Shown one piece after another: positions 5,701-13,306 of a stretch of 16,509 bases of DNA; positions within the stretch are counted from its first letter, which is position 1, and every line of letters begins with the position of its first letter. The position numbers and the translations under genes were made by a program. The notes beneath the pieces are model-generated. The model worked only from the letters and a program-made list of their open reading frames with translations, was not told the DNA's origin and searched no databases. Location of the stretch: the NCBI GenBank assembly GCA_031281635.1, contig JAITFC010000080.1:1-16509 (forward strand). The letters are read 5' to 3'. The DNA is from Puniceicoccales bacterium (GTDB lineage: Bacteria > Verrucomicrobiota > Verrucomicrobiia > Opitutales > JAIRLM01).

Positions 5701-7035
5701 GTGGAAGGCCAGTCTTTTGACTATTTAAAGGAAACGTTCGATGAAGAAATTCGCGATATGAGTTTGCTCGAGATGAAGGGGCGTGTGCTGCAGGTGATTG
5801 GAACGATCATTCGCGCGTCCGCACCCAGCGTAAAAATTGGCGAGCTGTGCCGACTAAAAACGCCATGGGAAGAGGTGGAGCTGATGGCGGAAGTGGTGGG
5901 ATTCGCCAAGCAAGATGTGCTACTGACGCCGCTGGGAGAGTTGACGGGGATTTCTCCGGCAACGGAAGTAATTCCCACGGGAAAAGTTCACATGGTTCCC
6001 GTTGGCGATGAGCTCATTGGACGTGTTTTGGACGGCCTAGGGAATCCCATCGATGTGAAAACCAAGGGGCCATTGCGTACGAAAAAATTTTATCCCGTCT
6101 ATGCGGATCCGCCGAACCCGCTCACCCGCAATCCCATCGACAAGCCGCTACCCCTCGGCGTGCGGGCACTCGATGGCATGCTGACGTGCGGTGAAGGCCA
6201 ACGCATGGGAATTTTTGCCGCGGCGGGCGGTGGGAAAAGTACGATTCTCGGTCAAATCATCCGGGGAACGGCGGCGGATATCAACGTGCTAGCTTTGGTG
6301 GGAGAACGTGGCCGCGAAGTGCGCGAATTCATAGAAAAAGATCTGGGGCCGGAGGGCATGAAGCGAGCTACTTTGGTCATTTCTACGTCCGATCGCACGC
6401 CCATGGAACGTCTCAAAGCGGGCTATGTGGCCACAGCAATTGCGGAATATTTTCGGGACCAGGGCAAAAAAGTTCTACTTATGATGGATTCGGTGACGCG
6501 ATTTGCACGGGCACTGCGCGAAATTGGACTTGCCGCCGGAGAACCACCCACGCGCCGCGGATTCCCTCCCTCCGTATTTGCTACCCTGCCGAAGCTCATG
6601 GAACGGGCGGGGCAATCGGAAAAAGGCTCCATTACGGCACTTTACACCGTACTCGTCGAAGGCGATGACATGACGGAACCGATCGCCGACGAGTCTCGGT
6701 CTATTTTGGATGGACACATTGTTCTCTCGCGGAAATTGGGTGCGGCAAATCATTATCCGGCCATTGACGTGCTGGCAAGCGTGAGCCGCGTCATGAATGC
6801 CATCACTTCCAAGGAGCATAAGGCCTACGCCGGCAAGTTGCGCACCATGCTATCTAAGTATCAGGAGGTTGAGCTGCTGATCCGCATCGGGGAATACAAG
6901 CGCGGCAACGACAAGGAAACGGACGAAGCAATCGAACGCATTGATGCCATCAATGGCTTTTTGCGCCAGGGTTTACACGAAAAAGATACCTTCGAACAGA
7001 CCGTGCAAAAATTGAAGCAGGCCGTCGGGATGTGA
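5701..7035 (+). CDS. sctN: Type III secretion system ATPase SctN
   Basis: This hexameric ATPase on the cytoplasmic face of the injectisome strips chaperones from substrates and unfolds them for export; it is related to FliI and F1-beta. It has 444 residues, the usual length. The N-terminal beta-barrel domain spans about 25-95. The Walker A loop FAAAGGGKST is at 172-181, GERGREVREF at 201-210, Walker B VLLMMD at 258-263, and RFARALREIGLAAGEPPTRRGFPPS-type family sequence runs from about 268. SITALYTVLVEGDDM at 310-324 and the PIADESRSILDGHIVLSR segment from 327 are diagnostic of SctN/FliI. The start is GTG with no Shine-Dalgarno and an adjacent promoter. sctO follows after 21 nt. Confidence 0.97.
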   Translation: MEGQSFDYLKETFDEEIRDMSLLEMKGRVLQVIGTIIRASAPSVKIGELCRLKTPWEEVELMAEVVGFAKQDVLLTPLGELTGISPATEVIPTGKVHMVPVGDELIGRVLDGLGNPIDVKTKGPLRTKKFYPVYADPPNPLTRNPIDKPLPLGVRALDGMLTCGEGQRMGIFAAAGGGKSTILGQIIRGTAADINVLALVGERGREVREFIEKDLGPEGMKRATLVISTSDRTPMERLKAGYVATAIAEYFRDQGKKVLLMMDSVTRFARALREIGLAAGEPPTRRGFPPSVFATLPKLMERAGQSEKGSITALYTVLVEGDDMTEPIADESRSILDGHIVLSRKLGAANHYPAIDVLASVSRVMNAITSKEHKAYAGKLRTMLSKYQEVELLIRIGEYKRGNDKETDEAIERIDAINGFLRQGLHEKDTFEQTVQKLKQAVGM

Positions 7036-7056
7036 CCGGACAATCGGTGAAATTCC

Positions 7057-7527
7057 ATGAAGTATGTGCTGGCAGATTTGGTGCGCGTGCGGGTTTTGCG
7101 AAGGGACCGCGTGGAGCGGGAGCTGCTCAAAGCCAAGGAACATCTGGCGGAAATGGAAAAAATGGTGCCCATTCGCGAAAAAGAATTGGAAGATTACGAA
7201 AAATGGGTTGACCAAGAAATTGACAGGCAGTACGCTGAGCTCCTCAGGCAAGCCGTTCGGAAAGGTTCCGTCGACGACCTGAAGGAAAACATCCGCATCA
7301 TGCGCTCCAAGACGCCGGAATACGTCAAACGGGTGCAAGATGCGAAAAACGACGTAAAAAAGGCAGAGGAGGAGCTCGAAGCAAAGAGAAAAGAAATGGA
7401 ACAGGCACACAGAAATTTGGAAAAGCTTTACGCCCACCGCGAGGAGTGGACGGCGGAACAGCTAAAATTGGACGAGTTTAATAGTGATAAGGAATTGGAA
7501 GAAGCAGTGCGTCAAAAAAGTGTCTAA
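7057..7527 (+). CDS. sctO: T3SS central stalk protein SctO (YscO/FliJ-like)
   Basis: The 156-residue protein is almost entirely charged alpha-helix with heptad-like patterning. One arm covers roughly residues 10-75 (RDRVERELLKAKEHLAEMEK) and a second 95-140 (KNDVKKAEEELEAKRKEME), giving a two-helix coiled coil. Size, predicted fold and position directly after sctN fit SctO, the stalk that inserts in the ATPase ring and links it to the export gate, like FliJ in flagella and F1-gamma. Sequence similarity in this family is low, so the call rests on fold and gene order. A GGTGA site 6 nt before the ATG may serve as ribosome binding site. Confidence 0.87.
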   Translation: MKYVLADLVRVRVLRRDRVERELLKAKEHLAEMEKMVPIREKELEDYEKWVDQEIDRQYAELLRQAVRKGSVDDLKENIRIMRSKTPEYVKRVQDAKNDVKKAEEELEAKRKEMEQAHRNLEKLYAHREEWTAEQLKLDEFNSDKELEEAVRQKSV

Positions 7528-7579
7528 GATGGCAGGATTTTGGCGACAGAGCAGCATTAGCATAGAAGGGAAATAACAT

Positions 7580-8731
7580 ATGAATGAGCGAGTAGATAAA
7601 AATTACGGTCAGACGACAGGAGCGGCTGGAGAAAACGGGACAAAGGACGTCGAAACGCGCCTGGGCAACATGCCGCAAGCGGGACGTGAGGATATCGAAC
7701 GGTTCCTTCAGGCATTTGCGAAGAAAAGGACGCAGGGCAGTGAGGGGAGCGCGGAACGAAAGCGTGCGCAGCCAAAGACGGGTGAAGTCGGATCGGCTGA
7801 TGCAGTTAATCGGGAGGATTTCACTCCGTTTCATGTGTGTCTCCCGGAAGAGGAAACGGCGTCTGGGCAGTCTGAAATCCCCTCGGGCACAACAACATCA
7901 GACGTGACGACATTTTCTGAAACGGATAAGGGAGAGGGCCTCGCACCATTGCGAAATCCATTTGCCGCTCCTTCGGCTGACGGACGCAAACCCTTAAAAA
8001 GTGCTGATGCCCAGACGGCTACCAAAGGGAGCAGCGTGGATAGGCCCGTTGGATTGCCTTCGCGGCGTCCGCAACCGGGTATTCCCACGGCACCAATCCC
8101 TCCGAGAAACGTTCCCGATCTCCCTTCGGATAAAGTTCTTCCAACGGATATTCCTGTGAAGCGCGAACGTGGCCCAGCTCGCCCGAGGATTCCCAATGAG
8201 GAAGTAATGGAGGAAAAAGATGGAGTTATCATCTACGAAGTGCGCTTTGAAAATGCGGCGACGTCCCCACATGTCGCACAACCTCTGTCCGGGCATCGCA
8301 CAATATTACACATCGGGAACAAGATTATTCGTCTTGCGCGCATTCATGCGGCGGCACTGGACGCAAACCAGAAAATTCAACTAAATCTCAAAGATTCTCT
8401 ACTGGTTGGTTCGGAAGTGCTCATCTCCAGGGAGGACGGCAAACTCAAAGTGCAGTTCTTCACGCCGAATGAGGAGATGACAAATCTGATAAAGGAGCAG
8501 CAGACAGGCCTGCAAAGTCTGTTGGCAAGGCGTTCGCACGGTGAAGTGGAAATCGTAGCAACTTGCCGTCCTCAGGAAGGGGAACCTGACAACAACTCAA
8601 CTGATTTGTCTGGAGGAGGATCCGATCAAGATCAGGGAGCGGGCGGCAACGCAGAAAACTCATCGGATGAGAGTAACGCAGAAAACACTCCACAAGGCGG
8701 AACCCCTTCGGAAGAAGAAGCGGCTGCCTAG
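7580..8731 (+). CDS. sctP: T3SS needle-length ruler SctP-like (FliK/YscP-type)
   Basis: SctP is a secreted molecular ruler that sets needle length and triggers substrate switching. The 383-residue protein begins with a polar, low-complexity, probably unfolded region (residues 1-150). A Pro-rich linker follows at about 155-205, with SRRPQPGIPTAPIPPRNVP. A compact C-terminal domain at about 212-333 contains VLISREDGKLKVQFFT, then a helix LIKEQQTGLQSLLARR and a strand EVEIVATCR, the pattern of the FliK/T3S4 C-terminal domain. The last 50 residues are Ser/Asn/Glu-rich. Position between sctO and sctQ matches the usual order. A GAAGGGA-like site precedes the ATG. The gene symbol rests on architecture and order rather than strong similarity. 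Confidence 0.8.
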   Translation: MNERVDKNYGQTTGAAGENGTKDVETRLGNMPQAGREDIERFLQAFAKKRTQGSEGSAERKRAQPKTGEVGSADAVNREDFTPFHVCLPEEETASGQSEIPSGTTTSDVTTFSETDKGEGLAPLRNPFAAPSADGRKPLKSADAQTATKGSSVDRPVGLPSRRPQPGIPTAPIPPRNVPDLPSDKVLPTDIPVKRERGPARPRIPNEEVMEEKDGVIIYEVRFENAATSPHVAQPLSGHRTILHIGNKIIRLARIHAAALDANQKIQLNLKDSLLVGSEVLISREDGKLKVQFFTPNEEMTNLIKEQQTGLQSLLARRSHGEVEIVATCRPQEGEPDNNSTDLSGGGSDQDQGAGGNAENSSDESNAENTPQGGTPSEEEAAA

Positions 8732-8755
8732 GCACAAATCTAAGAGAACGTCGAC

Positions 8756-9574
8756 ATGGCGGGGCGCGCAAAGAAAAAATTAGAAAAAGTGACACCACTT
8801 TCGCTGGCCAGGGAAAAATGTGGACAAAAGTCCGTTTTCTTTGCCAACGAGGTGTTTTTCACGGCGCGCGTGCTCCGCATGTCTTTCGACGGACGGGAAT
8901 TCTTCGTTGGCATGCGACCCTGCGAAGATGTGCCACATGCCGGCTTCGTGACTCTCAAGATCGGTTCACAGCTGCTGCAGATTGCCCTAACCAATCTCAG
9001 CGAATGTGCCTCCCTTAATGAGCGTCTGGCCACGTTGGCCTTCGAGATGTACCCGGATACCATAAAACAGCATCTTCTGGAAATACTCCTGGAACCATTT
9101 CTGACGTCTTTGGAGGCTTGGGCCGGCGTTCCAGTCACTGTGCAAAATCTTAATTTCCGTAAAAATTCCCAACTTGCTAAGGCACTGACAATGCGCTGCA
9201 TGTTCACGCTCTACGACGGCAACCCCTTCGAGGGGAAGGATGTTCCAGCGCTGCTACACGGCACACTTGCCGCAGGGACCGAATTGGCCGAACGCTTTCT
9301 CGTGTCCCTTCGCGCCATTCCCAGAGTCCCATACCGCTTCTACGGATGCGCCATTCCGCCCTGCCGCAATGTGGTTTCCACGCTGCGCATGCCAACGGAA
9401 GAGGTCCGTTCGCTGCGCGCCGGCGATGTAATTCTCTTGGAAGATACGGGTGGCATTATCGATGGCGGCCGCACTCTCATTGGAATCTCTCCCTATGCCA
9501 TTGAGTGTACGCAGGATGGCGCACAAATGACCGTTTGCAAACTGCGAAAGGCAAGTGAAACGGCAATTCTGTAA
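8756..9574 (+). CDS. sctQ: T3SS sorting-platform protein SctQ, N-terminal/SpoA1 part
   Basis: The 272-residue protein lies after sctP, where SctQ is expected. The N-terminal domain (about 1-190) has mixed strands and helices. A beta-rich C-terminal domain at about 203-265 (NVVSTLRMPTEEVRSLRAGD, then LLEDTGG and IDGGRTLIGIS) has the pattern of a SpoA (surface presentation of antigens) domain. SctQ usually carries two SpoA domains in 300-370 residues. Here only one is visible, and the second is in the next gene. This is the arrangement of HrcQa/HrcQb in Pseudomonas syringae. SctQ forms the cytoplasmic pods that select substrates and hold SctL-SctN. There is no strong Shine-Dalgarno before the ATG. 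Confidence 0.8.
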   Translation: MAGRAKKKLEKVTPLSLAREKCGQKSVFFANEVFFTARVLRMSFDGREFFVGMRPCEDVPHAGFVTLKIGSQLLQIALTNLSECASLNERLATLAFEMYPDTIKQHLLEILLEPFLTSLEAWAGVPVTVQNLNFRKNSQLAKALTMRCMFTLYDGNPFEGKDVPALLHGTLAAGTELAERFLVSLRAIPRVPYRFYGCAIPPCRNVVSTLRMPTEEVRSLRAGDVILLEDTGGIIDGGRTLIGISPYAIECTQDGAQMTVCKLRKASETAIL

Positions 9575-9591
9575 AATTTTGTTTTTTTCAA

Positions 9592-9620
9592 TTGCGCTTG
9601 TGTAACGGCGTGAATACATT
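9592..9620 (+). promoter_or_regulatory. Predicted internal promoter before the acidic SctQ C-terminal gene
   Basis: TTGCGC (9592-9597), 17-nt spacer, TACATT (9615-9620). Its -35 and spacer resemble those of the sctN promoter. It would give a leader of about 16 nt carrying AGGAGG (9631-9636), 7 nt before ATG 9644. Confidence 0.45.
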
Positions 9621-9643
9621 GCGCGGAAGTAGGAGGTATCGTG

Positions 9644-10372
9644 ATGGCTGAAGAAAAGGATGAGGAACTAGAGGACGAAGAAGAGGATGAGGCCGACGAG
9701 GAGGAAGGTGAAGAGGAAGAGGAAGAAGACGAAGACGAAGAAGAGGATGACGAAGAAGATGATGATGATTGGGGGATAAACGATGATGACGACGAAAATG
9801 AAGATAGTGAGGCAAAGGAAGGTGAAAATGCAGAAGAAGATGCCGCGGATGAAGATGTGAGCGGAGGCGAAGAGGAAGACAAAGACGAAGAAGAAGAGAC
9901 CGGTGAGGAAGATGGCGAAGACTCCGCGGAGGGCTCTGCGGAAGAAGAGGACGCAAAAGAGGAGGAGGCAGAAGAGGCAGAAGAAGGTGATGCTGCGCCT
10001 GCTCCCGTGCTCGAAGAAGGTGAGGATGGAGAAGAGCAAGATGCAGGCAGCGTTCTCGCGGAATCTCTGAGTATGCCCATCCACGAACGGGCGGAGGCGA
10101 CGCGCAAGGAAGTAAAATATGCAGCCACGGCACCGCGCAAAGTGGGTGGCATAGACATTGGGTCCCTGGAGGTTGTGATCACCTTCGACCTGGGCGACGT
10201 GCGGCTTTCCATGAAAGACCTGGAAAGCATCAAGGAGGGATACACATTCACACTCGAGAGAGCCAACGACGAATTTGTTACATTGCGAGCCAACGGGATG
10301 CCAATCGGTCGCGGCCGTCTCATCGACGTAGATGGGCGCATCGGCGTGCAGGTGGAAAATTTAAACGATTGA
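9644..10372 (+). CDS. sctQ: SctQ C-terminal (SpoA2) protein with a long Glu/Asp-rich N-terminal domain
   Basis: The start is ATG 9644, 7 nt after AGGAGG; GTG at 9641 is too close. Residues 1-135 are overwhelmingly Glu and Asp, broken mainly by Ala, Gly, Ser and a few Lys. A linker at 136-165 follows. Residues 168-240 form a SpoA/FliN-type domain: DIGSLEVVITFDLGDVRLSM, then LESIKEGYTFTL and GMPIGRGRLIDVDGRIGVQV. SpoA2 domains dimerise and pair with the SpoA1 domain of SctQ in the sorting platform, so this is the second half of a split SctQ (compare HrcQb, and the internally initiated SctQ-C of Yersinia and Shigella). The acidic domain is not part of any SctQ I know. An in-frame ATG at 10074 (residue 144) could yield the SpoA domain alone, though no good Shine-Dalgarno precedes it. 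sctR follows after 15 nt. Confidence 0.85.
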   Translation: MAEEKDEELEDEEEDEADEEEGEEEEEEDEDEEEDDEEDDDDWGINDDDDENEDSEAKEGENAEEDAADEDVSGGEEEDKDEEEETGEEDGEDSAEGSAEEEDAKEEEAEEAEEGDAAPAPVLEEGEDGEEQDAGSVLAESLSMPIHERAEATRKEVKYAATAPRKVGGIDIGSLEVVITFDLGDVRLSMKDLESIKEGYTFTLERANDEFVTLRANGMPIGRGRLIDVDGRIGVQVENLND

Positions 10373-10387
10373 AAAAGTGGAACTGCC

Positions 10388-11056
10388 ATGGAAGTCGTGC
10401 CGAGTACATTTTACAACTATGATCCGATTACCGTTATTCTTCTTCTGACGGTACTTGGCGTTGCTCCATTTTTTTTACTGATGGTGACTTCCTTCGTGAA
10501 ATTGGTCATCGTCCTAGGACTTGTCCGTAACGCATTGGGCACACAACAAGTTCCTCCAAATCTCGTACTGAACGGTTTAGCGCTCATTATAACGATGTAC
10601 ATCATGGCGCCGGTGGGAAAGGAAACCATGGCCATCGCCGCAGCGCAGGAATTTTCCATACAAAATGTAAAAGAATTGCCGAAATTTTTACAAACAGTTG
10701 GAGAACCGCTGCGTAACTTCCTTATGAAGCATACGTCCCCCAGCAATCGCGGTTTCTTTCTCGGTGCGGCAGCACGCCTGTGGCCTAAAAAGGATGTGGA
10801 AAATTTAACTGCTTCGGACTTTCTCATTCTCGTTCCGGCATTTACGGTGAGCGAATTAACAACGTCATTCCAAATCGGCGTACTTCTATTTTTGCCATTT
10901 ATCGCCGTGGATATCGTCGTGTCCAATGTTCTCATGGCGCTCGGCATGATGATGATGTCGCCGATGACAATCTCCTTGCCGTTCAAATTGATGCTGTTTG
11001 TCCTCGTGGATGGCTGGTCAAAACTCATCGAAGGCCTTGTCCTCACTTACACGTAG
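10388..11056 (+). CDS. sctR: T3SS export-gate membrane protein SctR (FliP/YscR family)
   Basis: This inner-membrane protein forms, with SctS and SctT, the export gate at the core of the injectisome. It has 222 residues, typical for the family. Hydrophobic segments lie at about 14-46, 60-76, 144-180 and 196-215. Family signatures are TSFVKLVIVLGLVRNALGTQ at 34-53 followed by QVPPN, and FQIGVLLFLPFIAVDIVVSN at 161-180 with MMMMSPMTISLPFK after it. The non-flagellar assignment rests on the neighbouring sctN-sctQ genes. Unusually, mutL follows rather than sctS. No strong Shine-Dalgarno precedes the ATG. Confidence 0.96.
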   Translation: MEVVPSTFYNYDPITVILLLTVLGVAPFFLLMVTSFVKLVIVLGLVRNALGTQQVPPNLVLNGLALIITMYIMAPVGKETMAIAAAQEFSIQNVKELPKFLQTVGEPLRNFLMKHTSPSNRGFFLGAAARLWPKKDVENLTASDFLILVPAFTVSELTTSFQIGVLLFLPFIAVDIVVSNVLMALGMMMMSPMTISLPFKLMLFVLVDGWSKLIEGLVLTYT

Positions 11057-11064
11057 AGGGTGGA

Positions 11065-11080
11065 AATTTTTGCAAAAATT
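11065..11080. repeat. AT-rich 16-bp perfect palindrome after sctR
   Basis: AATTTTTGCAAAAATT begins 9 nt after the sctR stop, and a run of eight T follows at 11095-11102. It is a weak candidate for transcription termination or a protein site. The low GC content makes a stable hairpin doubtful. Confidence 0.35.
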
Positions 11081-11116
11081 AGAAATTTTAAAACTTTTTT
11101 TTCGTCAGTTGGCTGC

Positions 11117-11122
11117 TAGTTT
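11117..11122 (+). promoter_or_regulatory. Predicted -10 element of mutL, leaderless geometry
   Basis: TAGTTT ends 6 nt before ATG 11129, so transcription would begin at or next to the start codon. The -35 position is only a T run (11094-11099), a poor match. No Shine-Dalgarno is present. Confidence 0.3.
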
Positions 11123-11128
11123 GCGCCC

Positions 11129-13054
11129 ATGAGTACCGTTGTTCGCCATTTGCCAGAGGTGGTCATCAATCGCGTTGCTGCCGGAGAAGTGGTTGAGCGT
11201 CCATCGGCGGTGGTAAAAGAGCTTGTGGAAAATGCAATCGATGCCGGAGCCACGATCGTCGAGGTAAGTTTTCGACGGGCCGGAAAGGACACCATCATTG
11301 TGCGAGACAACGGGAACGGCATGAGCCGCGAGGACGCACTGCTGGCAATGGAGCGGCACGCAACCAGTAAGATTTTTTCCATGGAAGATTTGGAGAAAAT
11401 CGCATCATTCGGCTTTCGCGGAGAAGCACTGCCGTCTATTGCGAGCGTTTCTTCGTTCACTTTGAGCACCCAGCGCGACTGTGACGAGGTCGGGACGGAA
11501 ATTTTAATCGAGGATGGCCTCCGCCGCTCCGTGCGTGAATGTGTCATTTGTCCCGGTACGCATATCCGTGTGGCACACCTATTTCAGTCCGTTCCAGCCC
11601 GTCGAAAATTTTTGAAAACGGACCAAACGGAGGCCAACCACATCATCGAGATCGTCCGATCCTTCGCCATCGCCTTTCCACGGCTGCAATTTCGCCTGCA
11701 CAACGGTACGAATCTATGTTTCGAAACTCTTGGCCAGGAAACGCTTGCCAGCCGCCTCCAGCGACTTTTCGGGGAAAATTTTCTCCGCATGTTGTTGCCC
11801 GTTTCCGGCGAAGCCGATGGCCGTCGCCTGTCCGGATTCGTGCTCAATCCTCTGGCAGACCGTCGCGCGAGCGCTGAAATGTACTTTTTTGTCAATCACA
11901 GAGCCGTTGTGGCCAAGGAGTTAAAGGAATGGCTGCTGGAAGTGTATGCGCCATTTTTGCCGGGTAGTCGCGCAGTCGATTGTGTTTTATTTTTGGAACT
12001 TCCTCCGCAGCAAGTGGATGTCAATGTGCACCCAACGAAACGTGAAGTCCGCTTTTCCAATCGCTTGCAATTGAAGACGTTTTTTACGGAAACGCTGAAA
12101 AGCGCGCTGCGCGAAATTTTGCCGCGTGGATTGGTGCTGGCAACGACCGAGCGCCTTGCGGAGGTTACAGAAGCACAAACAGGTGATCCGGAATTGGAAG
12201 TGGCTTCGGAAGAGAGCGTTCTAGAACATTGTCGAGACCTCTGCCGTCCGGCCATTGATGAGTGTTTACCAGCTCGTAGAGAAATAATTGCGTCTCCTAG
12301 AGTTCGTCTCCACGGCAGAACCACAGCGGCGTGCCGGGCTCCCATTGCGATGAAAGAGTTCGAAAGCGAAGGCATGGCCGAGGATGGGACCGAAAATGAG
12401 AAGATAGATGACGTTGCAGATGATGTCTTTAGGGGACAGAAATTTGGCGAACAAAATCAATTTACAACTCCCGCTGTGATACGTGACCGAGGAATCTTAA
12501 ACTGGCGCTACGTGGGAAAACTAGATGCTCACTGCGCCCTCTTTTCCAGCGATGGAGGATTGATTTTCTTTGACTTACGCGCCGCTGCCATCCGCATTCA
12601 CTACGAAAAACTACGCGCAGAAGTGGATCAACTCCCTCAGCAACACCTACTTATGCCAATCCAGTTAGATCTGCGGCACCATGAGTTGGAAGATATTCCC
12701 GCGGCCTTGGCTGAACTGCGTGCCGTGGGCTTCGACATCGAGGTTCTGGAAGAGCAAATTTGCATGGTTTCCGCCATCCCGCTCTGGCTCGACGAACATT
12801 CCGGCGAAGCATTTCTCTACGATTGGCTTATTTTACAGAGGAAATGTTGTAGCGGTCTGCGCACGGAATTTCTGCTAAAATTGGCCGCACGACACGGCAG
12901 CGAGGGTCGCACACCGGCGACGGAACGGGAAATTACCGAACTATTAAACTCGCTGATGCACTGCGACATTCCAGCGCTATCTCCAGACGGCACAGCAATT
13001 TATTTCGAATTGTCCAACGGAGACATCCAGCGGCGCTGGGCGCGCAATGCCTGA
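11129..13054 (+). CDS. mutL: DNA mismatch repair protein MutL
   Basis: MutL couples mismatch recognition by MutS to downstream nicking and repair. It has 641 residues. The N-terminal GHKL ATPase is intact: INRVAAGEVVERP near 13-25, ELVENAIDAGA at 31-41, DNGNGM at 60-65, RHATSKI at 76-82 and GFRGEALPSIA at 95-105. VDVNVHPTKREVRF follows at the end of the second ATPase subdomain. A variable, charged linker leads to the C-terminal dimerisation domain (about 460-640). There the endonuclease motif DQHAxxExxxxE is replaced by DLRAAAIRIHYE (482-493), and the usual late ACR and CPHGRP-like motifs read AARHGS and LSPDGT. Metal-dependent nicking is therefore probably lost. It stands between sctR and a tRNA gene. 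Confidence 0.95.
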   Translation: MSTVVRHLPEVVINRVAAGEVVERPSAVVKELVENAIDAGATIVEVSFRRAGKDTIIVRDNGNGMSREDALLAMERHATSKIFSMEDLEKIASFGFRGEALPSIASVSSFTLSTQRDCDEVGTEILIEDGLRRSVRECVICPGTHIRVAHLFQSVPARRKFLKTDQTEANHIIEIVRSFAIAFPRLQFRLHNGTNLCFETLGQETLASRLQRLFGENFLRMLLPVSGEADGRRLSGFVLNPLADRRASAEMYFFVNHRAVVAKELKEWLLEVYAPFLPGSRAVDCVLFLELPPQQVDVNVHPTKREVRFSNRLQLKTFFTETLKSALREILPRGLVLATTERLAEVTEAQTGDPELEVASEESVLEHCRDLCRPAIDECLPARREIIASPRVRLHGRTTAACRAPIAMKEFESEGMAEDGTENEKIDDVADDVFRGQKFGEQNQFTTPAVIRDRGILNWRYVGKLDAHCALFSSDGGLIFFDLRAAAIRIHYEKLRAEVDQLPQQHLLMPIQLDLRHHELEDIPAALAELRAVGFDIEVLEEQICMVSAIPLWLDEHSGEAFLYDWLILQRKCCSGLRTEFLLKLAARHGSEGRTPATEREITELLNSLMHCDIPALSPDGTAIYFELSNGDIQRRWARNA

Positions 13055-13108
13055 AAGCCCACGAAAACACACAAAACACCCGAAAAACCGCAAAAACCAA
13101 CTATGTTT

Positions 13109-13183
<75 letters not shown>

Positions 13184-13194
13184 TTCGTTGGCAT

Positions 13195-13222
13195 TTGATA
13201 GGTGCGACGTGCGGCATTGCAA
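13195..13222 (-). promoter_or_regulatory. Predicted promoter of the CAT-anticodon tRNA
   Basis: Read on the minus strand: TTGCAA (13217-13222), 16-nt spacer, TATCAA (13195-13200). This places transcription start about 5 nt before the mature tRNA. Confidence 0.4.
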
Positions 13223-13272
13223 GTCATTTTTCACGGAAAATCGCCGGACCGCGCCGAAGAAAAAAATTTCAA

Positions 13273-13301
13273 TTGACTTTTGCGAAAAATTTTTCGTCTT
13301 C
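13273..13301 (+). promoter_or_regulatory. Predicted promoter with a palindrome in its spacer
   Basis: TTGACT (13273-13278) is a strong -35. The 17-nt-spaced hexamer GTCTTC (13296-13301) is a poor -10, 5 nt before GTG 13307. The spacer holds a perfect 14-bp palindrome CGAAAAATTTTTCG (13283-13296), placed where an operator could act. Confidence 0.35.
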
Positions 13302-13306
13302 GCCCC

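Noticed and set aside
7831..8232. Minus-strand frame of 133 codons opposite sctP
   Set aside because: It is antisense to a clear operon gene, with Pro/Gly/Ser composition that mirrors the sctP linker.
9493..10389. Minus-strand 298-codon frame very rich in serine, opposite the acidic gene
   Set aside because: It is the antisense reading of GAA/GAG/GAT codons; the plus strand has a strong Shine-Dalgarno, a SpoA domain and operon context.
11896..12375. Minus-strand frame of 159 codons inside mutL
   Set aside because: Shadow of the MutL linker region; no initiation signal.
13280..13306. TTG at 13280 as start of the nucleotidyltransferase
   Set aside because: It would overlap the palindrome and promoter spacer; GTG 13307 begins right before the conserved TVIALAAG motif.
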